Source of the DNA: Craterostigma plantagineum
Taxonomy: Eukaryota > Streptophyta > Magnoliopsida > Lamiales > Linderniaceae
Direction: 5' to 3'
NCBI GenBank assembly: GCA_027422505.1
Contig: JAPQWV010000745.1
Location: forward strand, 182,001 to 246,000
Length of the DNA stretch: 64,000 bases
Part shown: positions 52,934 through 64,000 of the stretch, piece after piece
How the letters are laid out: each line of letters begins with the position of its first letter
Numbering within the stretch: position 1 is the first letter of the stretch
Position numbers and translations under genes: made by a program
The notes under the pieces: generated by a model
Seen by the model: only the letters and a program-made list of their open reading frames with translations
Told to the model about the DNA's origin: nothing
Database searches by the model: none

Positions 52934-54106
52934 TTACATGAGCCTCCTCTTGAATGTTTTTGAGGTGGTCTGATAAGTTCGGACCAACAAACCAACTCCG
53001 ATCCCAATTCCGACGCAGATTCCGAGTCCGATCCCAACTCCGACCCTAACTCCGGCGTCGAACCACGACTGCTCGCCGTCTTCCTCCCCTTCCATTTGTC
53101 GCCAGTACAACTCACTCTCATACTCTTCTTCTTCCTCTGCTTTATAGCTTCCCTTAGCAACCTGAGCAAGAAGTCATAAACCCTCAGTTTTAACCGTAAT
53201 AGAATGCAGAGAGATTAAGGTTTCATTGAATGTGTATAGTAAGGCTGCGTGTAAGATCAAGAGAGATCATGGGAAATAATGGGTTTTTTTGTCGTAAAGA
53301 AAGAATCTTTCTTGTGCGCATGCCCAATGAAACTAGGACATGGAGGACTAAGAAAGAAAAAACATCAAGAATCAGAAATTTGAATCTTATTCTATCATTA
53401 CCTGGAGCTCATGGTTCGTTGGCCCGTCTAATTCTTCGGAGGCGCGTCCGTACTCGGGAATCGAATCTAATCTGCCCATTCGATTCTTCCTCCTATCGAA
53501 ACCGACCTGCAAATTCCTCGTCAATATAACGGGGACGCCCGAGAAGCAACCAGCTACGTAAACTTCGACGGTAGGCGATAAAGAATCAGCGATCTTTTTC
53601 CCCTTCGAAAATCCCGAGCCAGCCGCCTCGCAGCTCATGCTCCACGATCTCCTCGACGCGTTGTTATTACTACGCGGTTCTCCAGAAGAAGACATCTCCA
53701 AAACGCCAGAGATCAAAAGATCGTCCCTATCGAACACCTCAAACTTTGCGCTGCCGTTCAGCCTTACGCTGTCAGTGGTCACGAAAGTGGCCTCTTCTGA
53801 TTTCTTATCCATTCGATCCCTTCGAAGGATGCAAGAGAGCTTTCCCCGGGAGTTTCTCGGGGAAGATGATGTCCTAGAGTTCAGTTCGAGGGCGGTTTGC
53901 GGGCTTAAAGGGATGTGATTTAAGGTTAGGGATTCTGGGAAGGAGCAGCCCTCGTCTGCCAAGAAGCTGCTTATTCGAACGTAGAACACTCTTACGTCTA
54001 ACCATGATGACGAGGATCTTACAGAATATGGTTGAAACGAAGGGTGTCTGACGATTTGCACGTTTAGATCGTTGGCGTGTCCATTTGATTCGTAAGAACT
54101 TCCCAT
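52934..54106 (-). CDS. Uncharacterised plant protein, At1g01500-like
   Basis: Exons 54106-53402 and 53161-52934 give 933 nt (310 aa). The N-terminal part has SWLDVRVFYVRISSF, then a basic, Ser-rich region, then SPTVEVYVAGCFSGVPVILT. The C-terminal exon carries an acidic stretch (EEEEEYESELYWRQMEGEED) and a strongly Gly/Val-periodic hydrophobic helix (WFDAGVRVGVGIGLGICVG onward), then VRTYQTTSKTFKRRLM. The Gly-rich tail strongly resembles Arabidopsis At1g01500. It probably inserts in a membrane by the tail. Biochemical function is unknown. Confidence 0.87.
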
Positions 54107-55080
54107 TATGATATTTTGTGGGAAGAACTTAGCGTAAATTGGATTTGTATTTAGTCATGGCTATGTATCAGATCAGAGGCATGAATTAATCAATCCTGGT
54201 AAGATAGAGCCAAACAACAGATATCAGATTTAGATGCCCATTAAAGATAACGTTAAGGGAAAATGCAGATTTTTTTTTTTCAGGACAGAATAAAAAGGTA
54301 ATGTAATCAGATTCAGAACCTTCTGCAACCAAAACACATTAAAAGAATGATTCGAAAAGTTAATAACATGTGAATGGCTGGTGAAATTATTAATACAGCA
54401 CCTTGAGAGGAAAAGGGGAGAAAGATGTAAGAAAGCCTCATCTTTGTGAATGGATAGATTGGTGCAGTGATAAGTAGGGAGGGAAGAGTAACTACCAAAC
54501 CAATACATATACCCAGAATAAAGTAAGGGTCCAAAATTGTAATTCATTGCTATCTAATTCAAATCTAGGTTTTTGTCAAGAACCAAACTTAAAACAAGCC
54601 CATTACTTTGGTGATATTTCCACAGTACTAACCTTATGTCAAGGACATATAGAAAATCAGATAAAAATGAGATCTTTGTGCAATTTACTGTGATAAAGAA
54701 GGCAGAACAGAAAATCTTCAGAAAAATTATCAACCGCTCACAGGGGAAAATGCTTACGGAGCCCCTTTCTACTCAGCTAGAGAAAAGAAAAGATAGCTCA
54801 CCATGAGAAATGAGGCATTAAATCTTCAGAAGATCACTTGATTTGCTTGTCTTGGTGGTATCAGCTTTCAGAGAAGTCTTCTATGTTCGATGAAGGGTGG
54901 AATATCTTTCAATTTGTTTACGAAATTTCGAGTGCATTTCTAAGAAAAAGAAAGCGCACGCCATCTTTATTGGAACGACGTACATTTCTTTCCGATATTA
55001 TATTACATTTCCATTCATACTCACTAGAACGTGTACCTTCGAGACTCAGCGGTCATAGTATATACAGTATAAAGTACTAA
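54107..55080. other. Intergenic, ~1 kb
   Basis: Promoter and leader of the At1g01500-like gene plus AT-rich DNA up to the foldback element. No exon or RNA gene is recognised. Confidence 0.4.
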
Positions 55081-55926
55081 ATTACTATTCACCATCTTTT
55101 TTCCTATTTACCGCCCCAAAAGGGCTATAAAAAGACATTTTTGCCCTTATAATATTTAAATTAATTTAAAAGAAAAAACTAACTAAATATATAATTTCGT
55201 TACGAAATACTGAAAACTACATACACAAATAAATTCGAACGATCGATGGATGGAAAAAAAAATTGATTTAACATTTTAGGACCGATCGATCGATATTGAC
55301 GTAAAAATAGTTTGAAAAAAAGTCTCAACCGAACCAAAATTTCGGCCGGCGCTGGCACAGCCGAACAATAATTTCGGCTGCCACAAGGCACGGCCGAAAC
55401 ACAATTTCAGCTGTGACATGTGGCGGCCTGTGCTGCGCCGACCGATCGCGGGTGTCGGCCTGCGCAGCAACAGCCGAACCATGATTTCCGGCCCTTGGCA
55501 CGGCCGAACCATGATTTCGGCCGCCACATGTCACAGCCGAAATTGTGTTTCGACCGTGCCTTGTGGCAGCCGAAATTATTGTTCGGCCGTGCCAAGCGCC
55601 GGCCGAAATTTTGGTTCGGTCGGGACTTTTTCCAAACGATCCGTTTTCGCTAATTCATTTACGTACGAATGATTTTTACGACAATATCGATCGATCGGTC
55701 CGAAAATATCGATTGATTGGTCCTAAAATGTTAAATCAAATTTTTTTTCCGTATCGATCAATCGTTCGAATTTATTTGTGTATGTAGTTTTCAGTATTTC
55801 GTACCGAAATTATATATTTAGTTAGTTTTTTCTTTTTAAATTAATTTAGATATTATAAGGGCAAAAATGTCTTTTTATAGCCGTTTAGGGGCGGTGAATA
55901 GGAAATAGGGGCGGTGAATAGTAATT
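55081..55926. mobile_element. Non-autonomous foldback DNA element, ~846 bp, same family as 13196-16245
   Basis: The ends are ATTACTATTCACC and its complement GGTGAATAGTAAT. A second ACCGCCCC copy lies inward of each end. Arms of about 240 bp are near-identical inverted copies (through GACATTTTTGCCCTTATAATATT, AATTTAAAA and CGATCGAT). The middle holds about seven palindromes of GCCGAA-N-TTCGGC type in the order CGACC/GGCCG/CAGCC, so the whole element is nearly one large palindrome. No coding capacity and no clear target-site duplication. Confidence 0.88.
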
Positions 55927-56259
55927 TTCAAAGTAAATAACCAAAGAAAATGAAGAAACATAAGCAAAAACGAAAGGCCGAATCAACCAATCCAAATGAA
56001 ACAATTGCAGGCAGAGTTTGGTTACACTTTACTTAAGTAAATAAACGGTGGTATGCGAATATTCAGATAACCTTATCCCAAGATTTGCTTATTACGAGGT
56101 CGACTAGACATATATATATATATATATACATATTCTCTGAATAAATCTTATTATATACTATATTTATGCATACATCGCACGTCCCACCATGTGATTGCAG
56201 GTAACAATCTGGAATAAAAAGAGAATGTCCTTTCGTTACATTGATAGCGATATTTATCA
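55927..56259. other. Intergenic spacer between the two elements
   Basis: AT-rich, with a short TA repeat at about 56109-56128 and no other feature. Confidence 0.4.
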
Positions 56260-56882
56260 GGCTAAAATGAGTATAACCATTTTAGTTTTGCTTAAATGCA
56301 CGTACACCCCGTAGTTTTTTTATTGTACAGTACTCCCTCGTGTCGTAGTTTAACTAATATTGCACCATTGCCCGAAATTGGATTACACTCGCTCTAACTG
56401 CATGTGGGTTAAATTTGGACCATATTATTTATATTAAATGACTAGAATAATCTCAACTATTCACATTCTTTTCAAATGATAACTATGGACAGCAGTTTTT
56501 GCCCGAATTTTGGATTACCCGCCGTCAGACGATCATATTATTTACTGTTAAATAAACAGAATAACCACAACTATTTCACCTTCTTTTCAGATAATAACTC
56601 CCGAGTAGCAGTTTTATTTCTAGAGATGACCGGGGGTTATCATTTGAAAAGAAGATGAATAGTTGAGATTATTCTAATAATTTAACAGTAAATAATATGG
56701 TCCAAGATTAACCCACCTGCAGTAAGTTAAAAGCGCGTGTAATTCAATTTCAGGCGAAAAATTACTGTCAGGGGGTACGATGCAACATTAGTTAAACCAC
56801 GAGGAGTGCCGTACAATAAAAAAAATCACGGATGTTTATGTGCATTTCGGCGAAACCACACGGGTTATACGCATTTTAGCCA
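56260..56882. mobile_element. Mutator-like MITE with long inverted repeats
   Basis: Begins GGCTAAAATGAGTATAAC and ends with the near-complement (GTTATACGCATTTTAGCC). The arms remain recognisably inverted for about 200 bp (GTACAGTACTCC versus GGAGTGCCGTAC; ACCATATTATTTA versus TAAATAATATGGT). It is flanked by ATATTTATCA (56250-56259) and ATATCTATCA (56883-56892), a 10-bp near-perfect direct repeat. The size of the duplication and long arms fit MULE-type elements. No transposase. Confidence 0.78.
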
Positions 56883-56992
56883 ATATCTATCAAGACGACG
56901 TTTCAAAAATGGTTTATTTACTAATTATTTCATAATCCAAAGTTACATGACAATTTCATAGTCCATGGCTGCTTAATTATTATCCCTTCATT

Positions 56993-58508
56993 TCACTCAC
57001 AAGCTGGCTTCGTATCGAAGCTGCTCAGACATATAGCGAAGGCCTGAAAAGCCGAGAGAGGATATCGATAATCCATGGTGAATATATCTTTCCCAATCTT
57101 CCCAAACTGCAGAATCACCCTCTCTTGCTCCGACGCCGGAATGTTGCTGCTACTCGGCGACGAAGGGTCAAAGTCGGCCACTAGCTGGAAGTTCTTGACG
57201 GAAGCCACGGTGACGCGCCCTCGGAAATTCAGACACCAGCACTGTAATTGCTCGTGCCACCTAGGCGTCTTGTTCCTCAGCGACAACGGCGGAGGAGGAG
57301 AATCTCCGTCGATTGAACCAGATTCTTCTTTTCGCTTATTGACTGATGACGGGGCTAGGGTTTCGTCTGATTGATCATCGCAGTAATTGGGGATTTTGCC
57401 GTTCTCTTGAATGGATGAGATGGGTATGTTGTGCATTGTGCAGTGCATTCTCCTCGGCCCCCTTGTCCGAAGAACGTTGAGCTCGTAAGATACGGTGGCC
57501 ACGTTGTAGTTGCAGAGGGGAGGCTTGGGCAGCACTTTTTTTGTGGAAATCCTTCTCTTCATGGCCGACTTTTGAAGATGGGCGCCGGCGGCGGCCTTGT
57601 TGGTGGTGGAGGTGCAGCATGGAGGGCGGCAGTCGAGGACTGAGAACTTGGAGCCGAAGAAGTTTGATCTACAGGGGATATATATATATGATTCAGGACG
57701 AAGATTTTGTATAAGTTTCGAGCGAAAGAAAGGAATTTTCGGTTATACCTTAGCTTCCCGACATAAGTGTCGCTTGTTTGAGAGAAGTCATTCGATGCAA
57801 GAGATATGACAAAATCAGTCTTTGTTGTTTTTCTGATCTTCTTGGCTGAAAGGAGGAACTTGCTTGCTTCCCCTGAAAGAGCTGTGTAGGGAAAGAACTT
57901 AAAAGCTCATTACCAATACTGATGTTAAAACTGAGGCGTAAATATATTTATTACCTGGGCTCAATCCGAGGTACAATCTGTACGTCGAAGTATCTCTTTC
58001 CCTCCGAATAAAGCACTGAATCGGAGAATCTCTCGGTCCAGCCTCCACAGAAGAATCGAAGATTATTGAAGTTTATGATCATCAATAGATTGCAGTAATA
58101 TATTATTGTTATTACTTATTATTACCTATATACCTGCTTCAGTGAGATGGGAAAAGTGATGAGGCCACATCGTTGAGGAACTCTCACAACCTCTTTCGTT
58201 GCTTCTCTCCAAGACTTGCAAACAGATGCACAGCTGACAACTGCTTTCCTAGCAGGCCAAAGGGTTTCGTCTGCCTCGACCCTTGTAATGATATCGAGAA
58301 GCAGTTCTAACGGAAGATTTGCCCACAAACTTTGCTGATGATTCTGTCCTAATAATATTCCGTTATTATTACTGGGAGAAGAAGATAGCATGAACGGCGA
58401 TTGTGACGTTTGTCTGAGATTCGAGCCCTCGTCTGCCTTTTGCCTATTGAGTCCTCCGTTTCTGGCCTGACGCTTTAGGTCTCTCAAAATGGATCTTATT
58501 AGTGCCAT
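56993..58508 (-). CDS. Tubby-like F-box protein (TLP/TULP)
   Basis: Exons 58508-58134, 58042-57955, 57872-57749 and 57668-56993 give 1263 nt (420 aa), the usual length. The F-box lies at about residues 50-95 ([22 protein letters not shown], then [17 protein letters not shown]). The Tubby domain includes [102 protein letters not shown] and the terminal FDTKPACE. Plant TLPs attach to plasma-membrane PIP2 through the Tubby domain and act with SKP1 in SCF complexes, often in ABA or stress responses. The 5' UTR is interrupted: an acceptor lies two bases before the ATG (CAG then AAATG), so there is at least one leader intron. Confidence 0.93.
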
Positions 58509-60858
58509 TTCTGCAAACAATCAATGAAAAGGAATTAAGGGTTCAGACATGGTGGATTCATAGAGATGTTTAGATTAGATTGCATTTGAAAGGGACGACA
58601 AATGTTCCACAATTGTGTAATGAAAGTCTTAATGTAATGGTTCAATGATTTGTAATAGTAACGAGATCCAAAGCTTTATGTGTAATATCAAATATCCCTT
58701 CATTCACGTTGTGATGCCTCCATAATGCAAAACACAACCATATAGAAAAATACACACGCATACATCTATGCGATATTGATCAACGATATATTTCTTACAT
58801 CGATTAAAGCGTTCCTCATGAAAATGAAGAAAAGTCCAATCAAAAGAAACAAACTCACCATATATGATGATGCCCCACCCCCACTTTTTCGGCTAATGTC
58901 CCATGCACGTATCTATATGGAACGTATATGGATTTAGACGAGGTAAATTATTTTTTTTTTTTAAGAAGAAGATATATTTGAGAGTTGAAAATTAATGGAT
59001 GCCACCGCCGGCCACCGCCGTTGGTGTGGGGAGGAGGCGAGAGGGTTGCGACAGCTTTTCTCGGATTCTCAGATCTTTTTTTCACACTCCAAAAGAAAAA
59101 GGAAACAAATAGTAATATAATAATAATTGTTTTTTATTTAGCTGCCTGATTTTGAATGATCGGGGGTGGAGTTCGTTCGAGCTGGACAAAAGCGTGCTCA
59201 TCGTAGTCGTCGAAAGCGTTGGCGATTCTGTTTTATTATTATTGTTATTGTTTTATATTTTTCCGATAAGGTAAAATACTGAAAAATCAAATTTTCCGGG
59301 CGCTTTAACTTTTTTCGATACCAAGCTTTTCGAAAATAATTTGAACCTCCCATGAACCCTTTACATCATTGTATAAATGATATATTTCAATAGAATATCT
59401 GATACATTAAAAATAAGTAATACCTGTAAAACGTTTCTATTATCAGCAGCATAGTCATGAAACTAATATTCAACTATATTACTAGGTAGGTAATGTTATT
59501 GATGCTTCATCATTCTTTTTACCTAACCAGACCAATGAATATATACCAACATGGCGTCTCAGTACACTACTTTAAAAACCCGATTGCTTAATTCATAATT
59601 TATAAGCCCATATTAATGCGTGTTTCGAACATGAGTAAATATCACGTCTACATTCACTCCTCTAACATTATGGTACAACGTCTTATGACGTAATCTGCAA
59701 TTTTGAGATAATTACAATCGTCTCCCTGAAACTACCAATAATAACAACTAATCCCCTTTCCATTTCCAAAAAACACGTATAGATACCTACCTCCCCACTA
59801 AAAGCCAACCTCAATTTACTCGGAAATAGTCGGACACTGTGTAAATAGCCTCTTACGAAATCATCACACCACCCTTACGTAATCTATGATGTTAAATTCT
59901 TTTTCAACTCAAGTCTCGAATCAAAATCGGCAGCCCTTTTAATAGTCTGTAACTCTTATACCTGGTGCAGTAGTGTCACGGCCGTGACCACTTCATTGCT
60001 CTGACATACCAGTATGTTGAAAGTTTGTAATACAAAACGATCATTCTATACCAGTTCTATATCTTTCATACCACTTTTCCACATCACATGTAATTATAAC
60101 ACTTCATGCCACTATTACCTAATCTTATCGAAATTATACCACTTACACACGGCCGTGACACATAGTGCACTAGGCCGTGACGTTGGGCAGAGAGTGGTAA
60201 CCACAATGGTGGTTTATATGTGAGTCATATGTGCTTATTTGACATTTTATATGACACACCACTATTGTGGACGTGTCATGAGTATGGCATTGTGTCATAT
60301 TTATGCCTGTTTATAGGAATATTAAAATATTATGGAGGAGAGAGAATGAGGGAGAAGAAAAAAGAAATTATTTATTTATAGTTGTGGGTCCGTGTTATAG
60401 TAGTGTTATAATTGTGGAAGAAGTATAATAAAAGTGTTATAGAATAAAATATAGAAAAATATAGTGAAAGTTGATGTGGCGGTCTAATGAGTGTGTTATT
60501 GTTGTTCCCTTAATCCCGCAATTAAGCTACAAATAATTTCGATATGTAAGATTACCCATTAATTATAAAACGCTCAACTCATCTCAAAGAAATTTCAACA
60601 AGGATGAAAATTGAAACATCTCTCTGCCAATCCAAATTTGTTAGTGTTAAATGATTCTGTTAGTTAGCTGGTACATAATTTATTCTTAGGCTGTACCACC
60701 ATTACAATAAAATTATTATATTTGTGTTGCCTGTGGTGGTGGGCGTACACTGTGTCCTCAACTCACTATATATACATACCTGCAACTCGTAGCACCCTCC
60801 AATCCAACAACTTCATAAGAACTTTATTCCAAAGGCTTTCATTCAACAAAGAGCAGCC
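58509..60858. other. Intergenic, 2.3 kb, between the Tubby and PCBER genes
   Basis: Divergent promoters plus leader exon(s) of the Tubby gene, which I cannot place exactly. Between about 59940 and 60480 are imperfect palindromes around CACGGCCGTGAC and inverted TATAACACT words; they suggest an old MITE, but no clean ends were found. A TATA-like TATATATACATA near 60769-60780 precedes the PCBER start by about 80 bases. Confidence 0.45.
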
Positions 60859-62154
60859 ATGGCAGAGAAGAGCAAGATCTTGATCATCGGCGGGACGGGC
60901 TACATCGGTAAGTTCATCGTCGATGCCAGCGCAAGATCTGGCCACGAAACGTTCGCTTTGGTCAGGGAAAGCGCGGTTTCCGATCCAGTCAAGGGAAGAT
61001 CGTAGAAGGATTCAAGAGCTCCGGCGTCAAGATCGTCACCGTAAGTTTCATGATGCTCATCACCTGTTTGTGATTATGCCTCTGCCGACGGCGACTTTGA
61101 TTATGATGAATTTTCTTTTTTGCAACGTTTGCAGGGCGATTTGAACGATCACGAGAGCTTAGTGAAGGCTGTAAAGCAGGTCGATGTGGTCATATCTACC
61201 GTCGGTTCTATTCAGCTTGAGGATCAAGTCAAAATCATTGCCGCGATCAAAGAAGCTGGAAATGTTAAGGTGTGCTTGAAAACTTGCCTGTGTAGTAGTG
61301 ATGCTGTCGGTGTATGCTGTTTCTTCTGATTATAGCGATTTTTGCTCCATCGTTCAGAGATTCTTTCCTTCTGAGTTTGGAAACGATGTGGATCGAACAC
61401 GCGCCGTTGAACCAGCTAAGTCCGTCTTCGAGATCAAGGCGAAGATTCGTAGGACGCTCGAAGCCGAAAAGATTCCACACACCATTGTGTCTAGCAACTA
61501 CTTCGCTGGATACTTTCTGCCTACGCTTGCACAGCTGGGCGTCACTGCTCCTCCAAGAGATAAGGTCACCATCTTGGGAGATGGAAATACCAAAGGTAAG
61601 ATTTGATGTCAGTTCTTTCGATAGCGAATGTAATCGATCTTCGTTCATGTTGATTGGATTGGAATTTACGCTATGCATCTGTCTGTTCAGCCGTGTTCAA
61701 CGTGGAGCAAGATATTGGAACTTTTACAATCAAAACCATCGATGATCCGAGGACATTGAACAAGATTCTCTACGTCAAGCCCCCTAAGAACACGGTGACC
61801 TTCAACGAGCTGGTCGCTTTGTGGGAGAAGAAGATAGGCAAAACCCTCGAGAAAGAGTACGTCTCTGAAGAACAACTCTTGAAGCAGATCCAAGGCGAGT
61901 GACCTCATTGATTTCTTTATACCGATTGGAATTCGTTTCATAGTATGAAAATTCATAATCTTTTTTATTGTCTTTGGAAATGTGCAGAATCTCCGATTCC
62001 TATCAATATCATACTGGCGATCAACCACTCGACGTTCGTGAAGGGAGATCAGACCTACTTTGAGATCGACCCCTCGTTTGGGTTCGAGGCTTCTGAACTC
62101 TATCCCGACGTGAAGTACACCACCGTCGACGAGTACCTCGACCAGTTCGTGTAA
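60859..62154 (+). CDS. PCBER: Phenylcoumaran benzylic ether reductase / isoflavone reductase-like NADPH reductase, one frameshift
   Basis: NADPH-dependent reductase of the PIP family (PCBER, pinoresinol and isoflavone reductases), acting in the cytosol on phenylpropanoid dimers. Exons 60859-61040, 61135-61269, 61358-61595, 61691-61894 and 61988-62154. The NADPH motif GGTGYIG follows MAEKSKILII. The catalytic Lys lies in FEIKAKIRR. RFFPSEFGNDVDR, SSNYFAGYF and the C-terminal TVDEYLDQFV match PCBER. The frame slips at 60996-60997: GGGAAGATC should read GGGAAAGATC, giving VKGKIVEGFKSSGVKIVT. With one A added the gene is 927 nt (308 aa), exactly the family length. Intron 4 begins GCGAGT (GC-AG). 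Substrate specificity among the family cannot be told from sequence. Confidence 0.88.
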
Positions 62155-62614
62155 AACACTCTGCGCCGATTAGTGGTTGATCTTCTTCTATCATATGATG
62201 CTATTGTGTGTGTTGTGTGTGTGTGTTCTGAAGAGTCTTGTCTTTACCAGTTGTTTCCTTTTTGTGTAATAAAATGTCACTCTCTGATTATGTTTGCCAC
62301 CTTTCTGTTTCTGTGGTCCAATCCAAGAGAGTATATATATGGGTATGCTTCTATCTCGCACGCCTTTGCTTTCTTTGACTGCGATGCAATGATAGACTCA
62401 ATGGAAGAATTGCTCTTTACCGTAACTTTTTTATTGAAAAACAAATTGTCTTTTTTTGTCCATTCTTGAAACATAACATCACGATTCTCTCTGTTAACCT
62501 AATGAAACTTACAATACATGTATGAATAAATATATATATCTATATATAACTTTACATTTACAGCCATCACATTTACTATTAACATGAATGATATATCTAT
62601 AGAATGATCTGCTC
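62155..62614. other. Convergent 3' region between PCBER and the small membrane protein
   Basis: 3' UTRs of two convergent genes. A GTGTGT stretch lies near 62208-62224 and TATA-rich repeats near 62525-62550. Nothing else is recognised. Confidence 0.4.
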
Positions 62615-62933
62615 CTATAGTAGTATCGAAGCCCTTGGTGAAGGCGCAGGAGCGTTTGAAATCCTGTCAACAAGTGCCCTTCTTGGCAACAGCTTCAGCC
62701 CTAAAATTTCCCCTGCAATGAAATTCGATTGTAAGAACTGAGCAAACCACGGTCAATGATCAAGAACGAACACGGGCCAGAGGTAAAAAGACACGGTTTT
62801 ATTTGCTTATTTAATTCTTACCACCATATCCTTGGTATAGATTAGCAGAAGCGGATAAACGAATGAGCATGGGCGTAACGATGGTAAGAACAGCCCAGAA
62901 GAAGATGATCAGCACATAAGTCCTACCATTCAT
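62615..62933 (-). CDS. Small membrane or secreted protein, 69 aa, function unknown
   Basis: Two exons, 62933-62822 and 62712-62615, join with GTAAGA-AG borders to 210 nt. An N-terminal hydrophobic segment (YVLIIFFWAVLTIVTPMLI, residues 6-24) could be a signal peptide or anchor. It is followed by SASANLYQGYGGEI, LKLLPRRALVDRISN and a Pro/Ser tail (APAPSPRASILL). The support is the clean splice pair, in-frame continuation and composition; I recognise no family. It may be a precursor of a secreted peptide or a single-pass protein. Confidence 0.55.
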
Positions 62934-64000
62934 TTCCTATTTCCTTCAACAAAAAGGACAAGTCTGTGAATGAATGAATAAAGAAAAGACGACATCTCTT
63001 GGGTCATTGGTGTTTATATACATTGGCCCGCAAATAAGGAGTTAAGAACAGAGAAGACACGCTAGCTAAGAACTTAGCTGGCCCAGCCAATCACAGAGGT
63101 CTTCGTTGGCGGTTGTTAGAAAAGTCGTGCACCAAATATTTACTTACATACGCGTCTTCGATCAATGATGGCTCGAGTTCTCATCATTTTCTAATTACAA
63201 CATTCCACTCAACTCCCCTCTAACTTCCCTTTTCTACGATCTACCACATAAGCCCAGATTGGTCAGATCAAATCAGACCCATCTTGAGTTGATCGATTCA
63301 AATGGATCATACCAAAGCCACCATTGTTCAATTTTATTACATGAATTAGAGAGTATATTCTATGCAAGTAATTAGTATAGGAAGAAACCATGTGGGAGAG
63401 CATTAAGGTATGAATATAGAACTAATCACTAGTGGTTAAAATAATACACTAGTATCTGTGTGTGTGTTTTTAGGGCTGCTTTTACTTTTTAGAGCTGCAG
63501 CTCCTCATATTCTTGCATATATTGTAAGGAGTATACTTTAATAATATTTATTGCATTATTGTTGGTTGAGAATCTTTGGCAGCACGCGAACATGATTGGC
63601 TTGGCTCAATCAAAAATTGAAAAGACAAAAGGTAGCCAATCAAGCAAAGCCTTGATTTTAGTTGTACCCTACCTTTCCTATTTTATTCATTTGTTATTAA
63701 TGTAAAGACAAATTTAAAATTGTAAATATGAAAAATTGAAATTATGTGAGCCATCTATCAATCATGCATGGTTTTTCCACTGACGATTTCTCCTTTTTTT
63801 TCAACAATATATGATGCATGCTACTTGCAAGATAGGCAACGGCAGCCAAAGGCATAGTAGATAATAAATAAGCATTTACATTATATATGACCAAGCATTA
63901 AGTATCTACACTTAAAATTAGATCAGTGGCCAGTTTCATGCATGTATCGTTATATACAGACAAGATCAAGGATAAACAGCGGATGAATTTGTATAGTTAT
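62934..64000. other. Intergenic to the end of the window
   Basis: Promoter side of the small protein gene. AT-rich, with no exon, RNA gene or transposon end recognised in about 1 kb. Confidence 0.4.

Noticed and set aside
59940..60480. Possible MITE with CACGGCCGTGAC palindromes
   Set aside because: Imperfect inverted words, but no matching ends or target duplication could be found.

Overview
This is nuclear DNA from a flowering plant. Genes carry many short GT-AG introns, intergenic DNA is AT-rich, there are eukaryotic tRNA genes, foldback DNA elements, and families found only in plants (OVATE, EULS3 lectin, PPR, Tubby-F-box, DUF620, JAC1). Protein similarity suggests a core eudicot, perhaps an asterid; I cannot name a species.

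Layout. 0.4-12.8 kb, all plus strand: a two-intron geranylgeranyl diphosphate synthase, a 17-exon leishmanolysin-like (M8) metallopeptidase with EGF-like repeats, a damaged RUB/NEDD8-conjugating E2 (RCE1-like), and an LPEAT1-type lysophospholipid acyltransferase. 13.2-16.2 kb: a 3-kb foldback element made of tandem palindromes and two opposed low-complexity arrays. 16.4-29 kb, all minus strand: a DeSI/PPPDE protease, a JAC1-like auxilin-related J protein, an EXS-domain membrane protein, an EULS3-type lectin and an OVATE protein. 30-34.8 kb, plus: a DUF620 protein, a single-pass membrane protein and dUTPase behind E2F-like sites. 35-40 kb, minus: a RING-H2 (ATL) protein and the 23-exon cytosolic phosphoglucose isomerase. 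40.6-44.6 kb: tRNA-Glu, a truncated gene relic and repeats. 44.6-47.6 kb, plus: an LRR receptor pseudokinase, then tRNA-Ala. 48-54 kb, minus: a SAM methyltransferase, a PPR protein (NFD5-like) and an At1g01500-like protein. 55-56.9 kb: a second foldback element of the first family and a Mutator-like MITE. 57-63 kb: a Tubby-like F-box protein (minus), a PCBER/isoflavone-reductase-like reductase (plus) and a 69-residue membrane or secreted protein (minus).

The genes are unrelated housekeeping, membrane and regulatory genes with no operon-like logic. Three observations stand out. Five otherwise intact genes (RCE1-like, dUTPase, LRR kinase, methyltransferase, PCBER) each have a single 1-bp indel in or beside a homopolymer; correcting that one base makes every gene model an exact multiple of three, which points to consensus error in the assembly. 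The RCE1-like gene also has a substituted splice donor, so it may be truly damaged. The two foldback elements share terminal repeats and an internal rhythm of about 35-bp palindromes whose arms stay complementary while the sequence changes; this is the least ordinary structure in the window.
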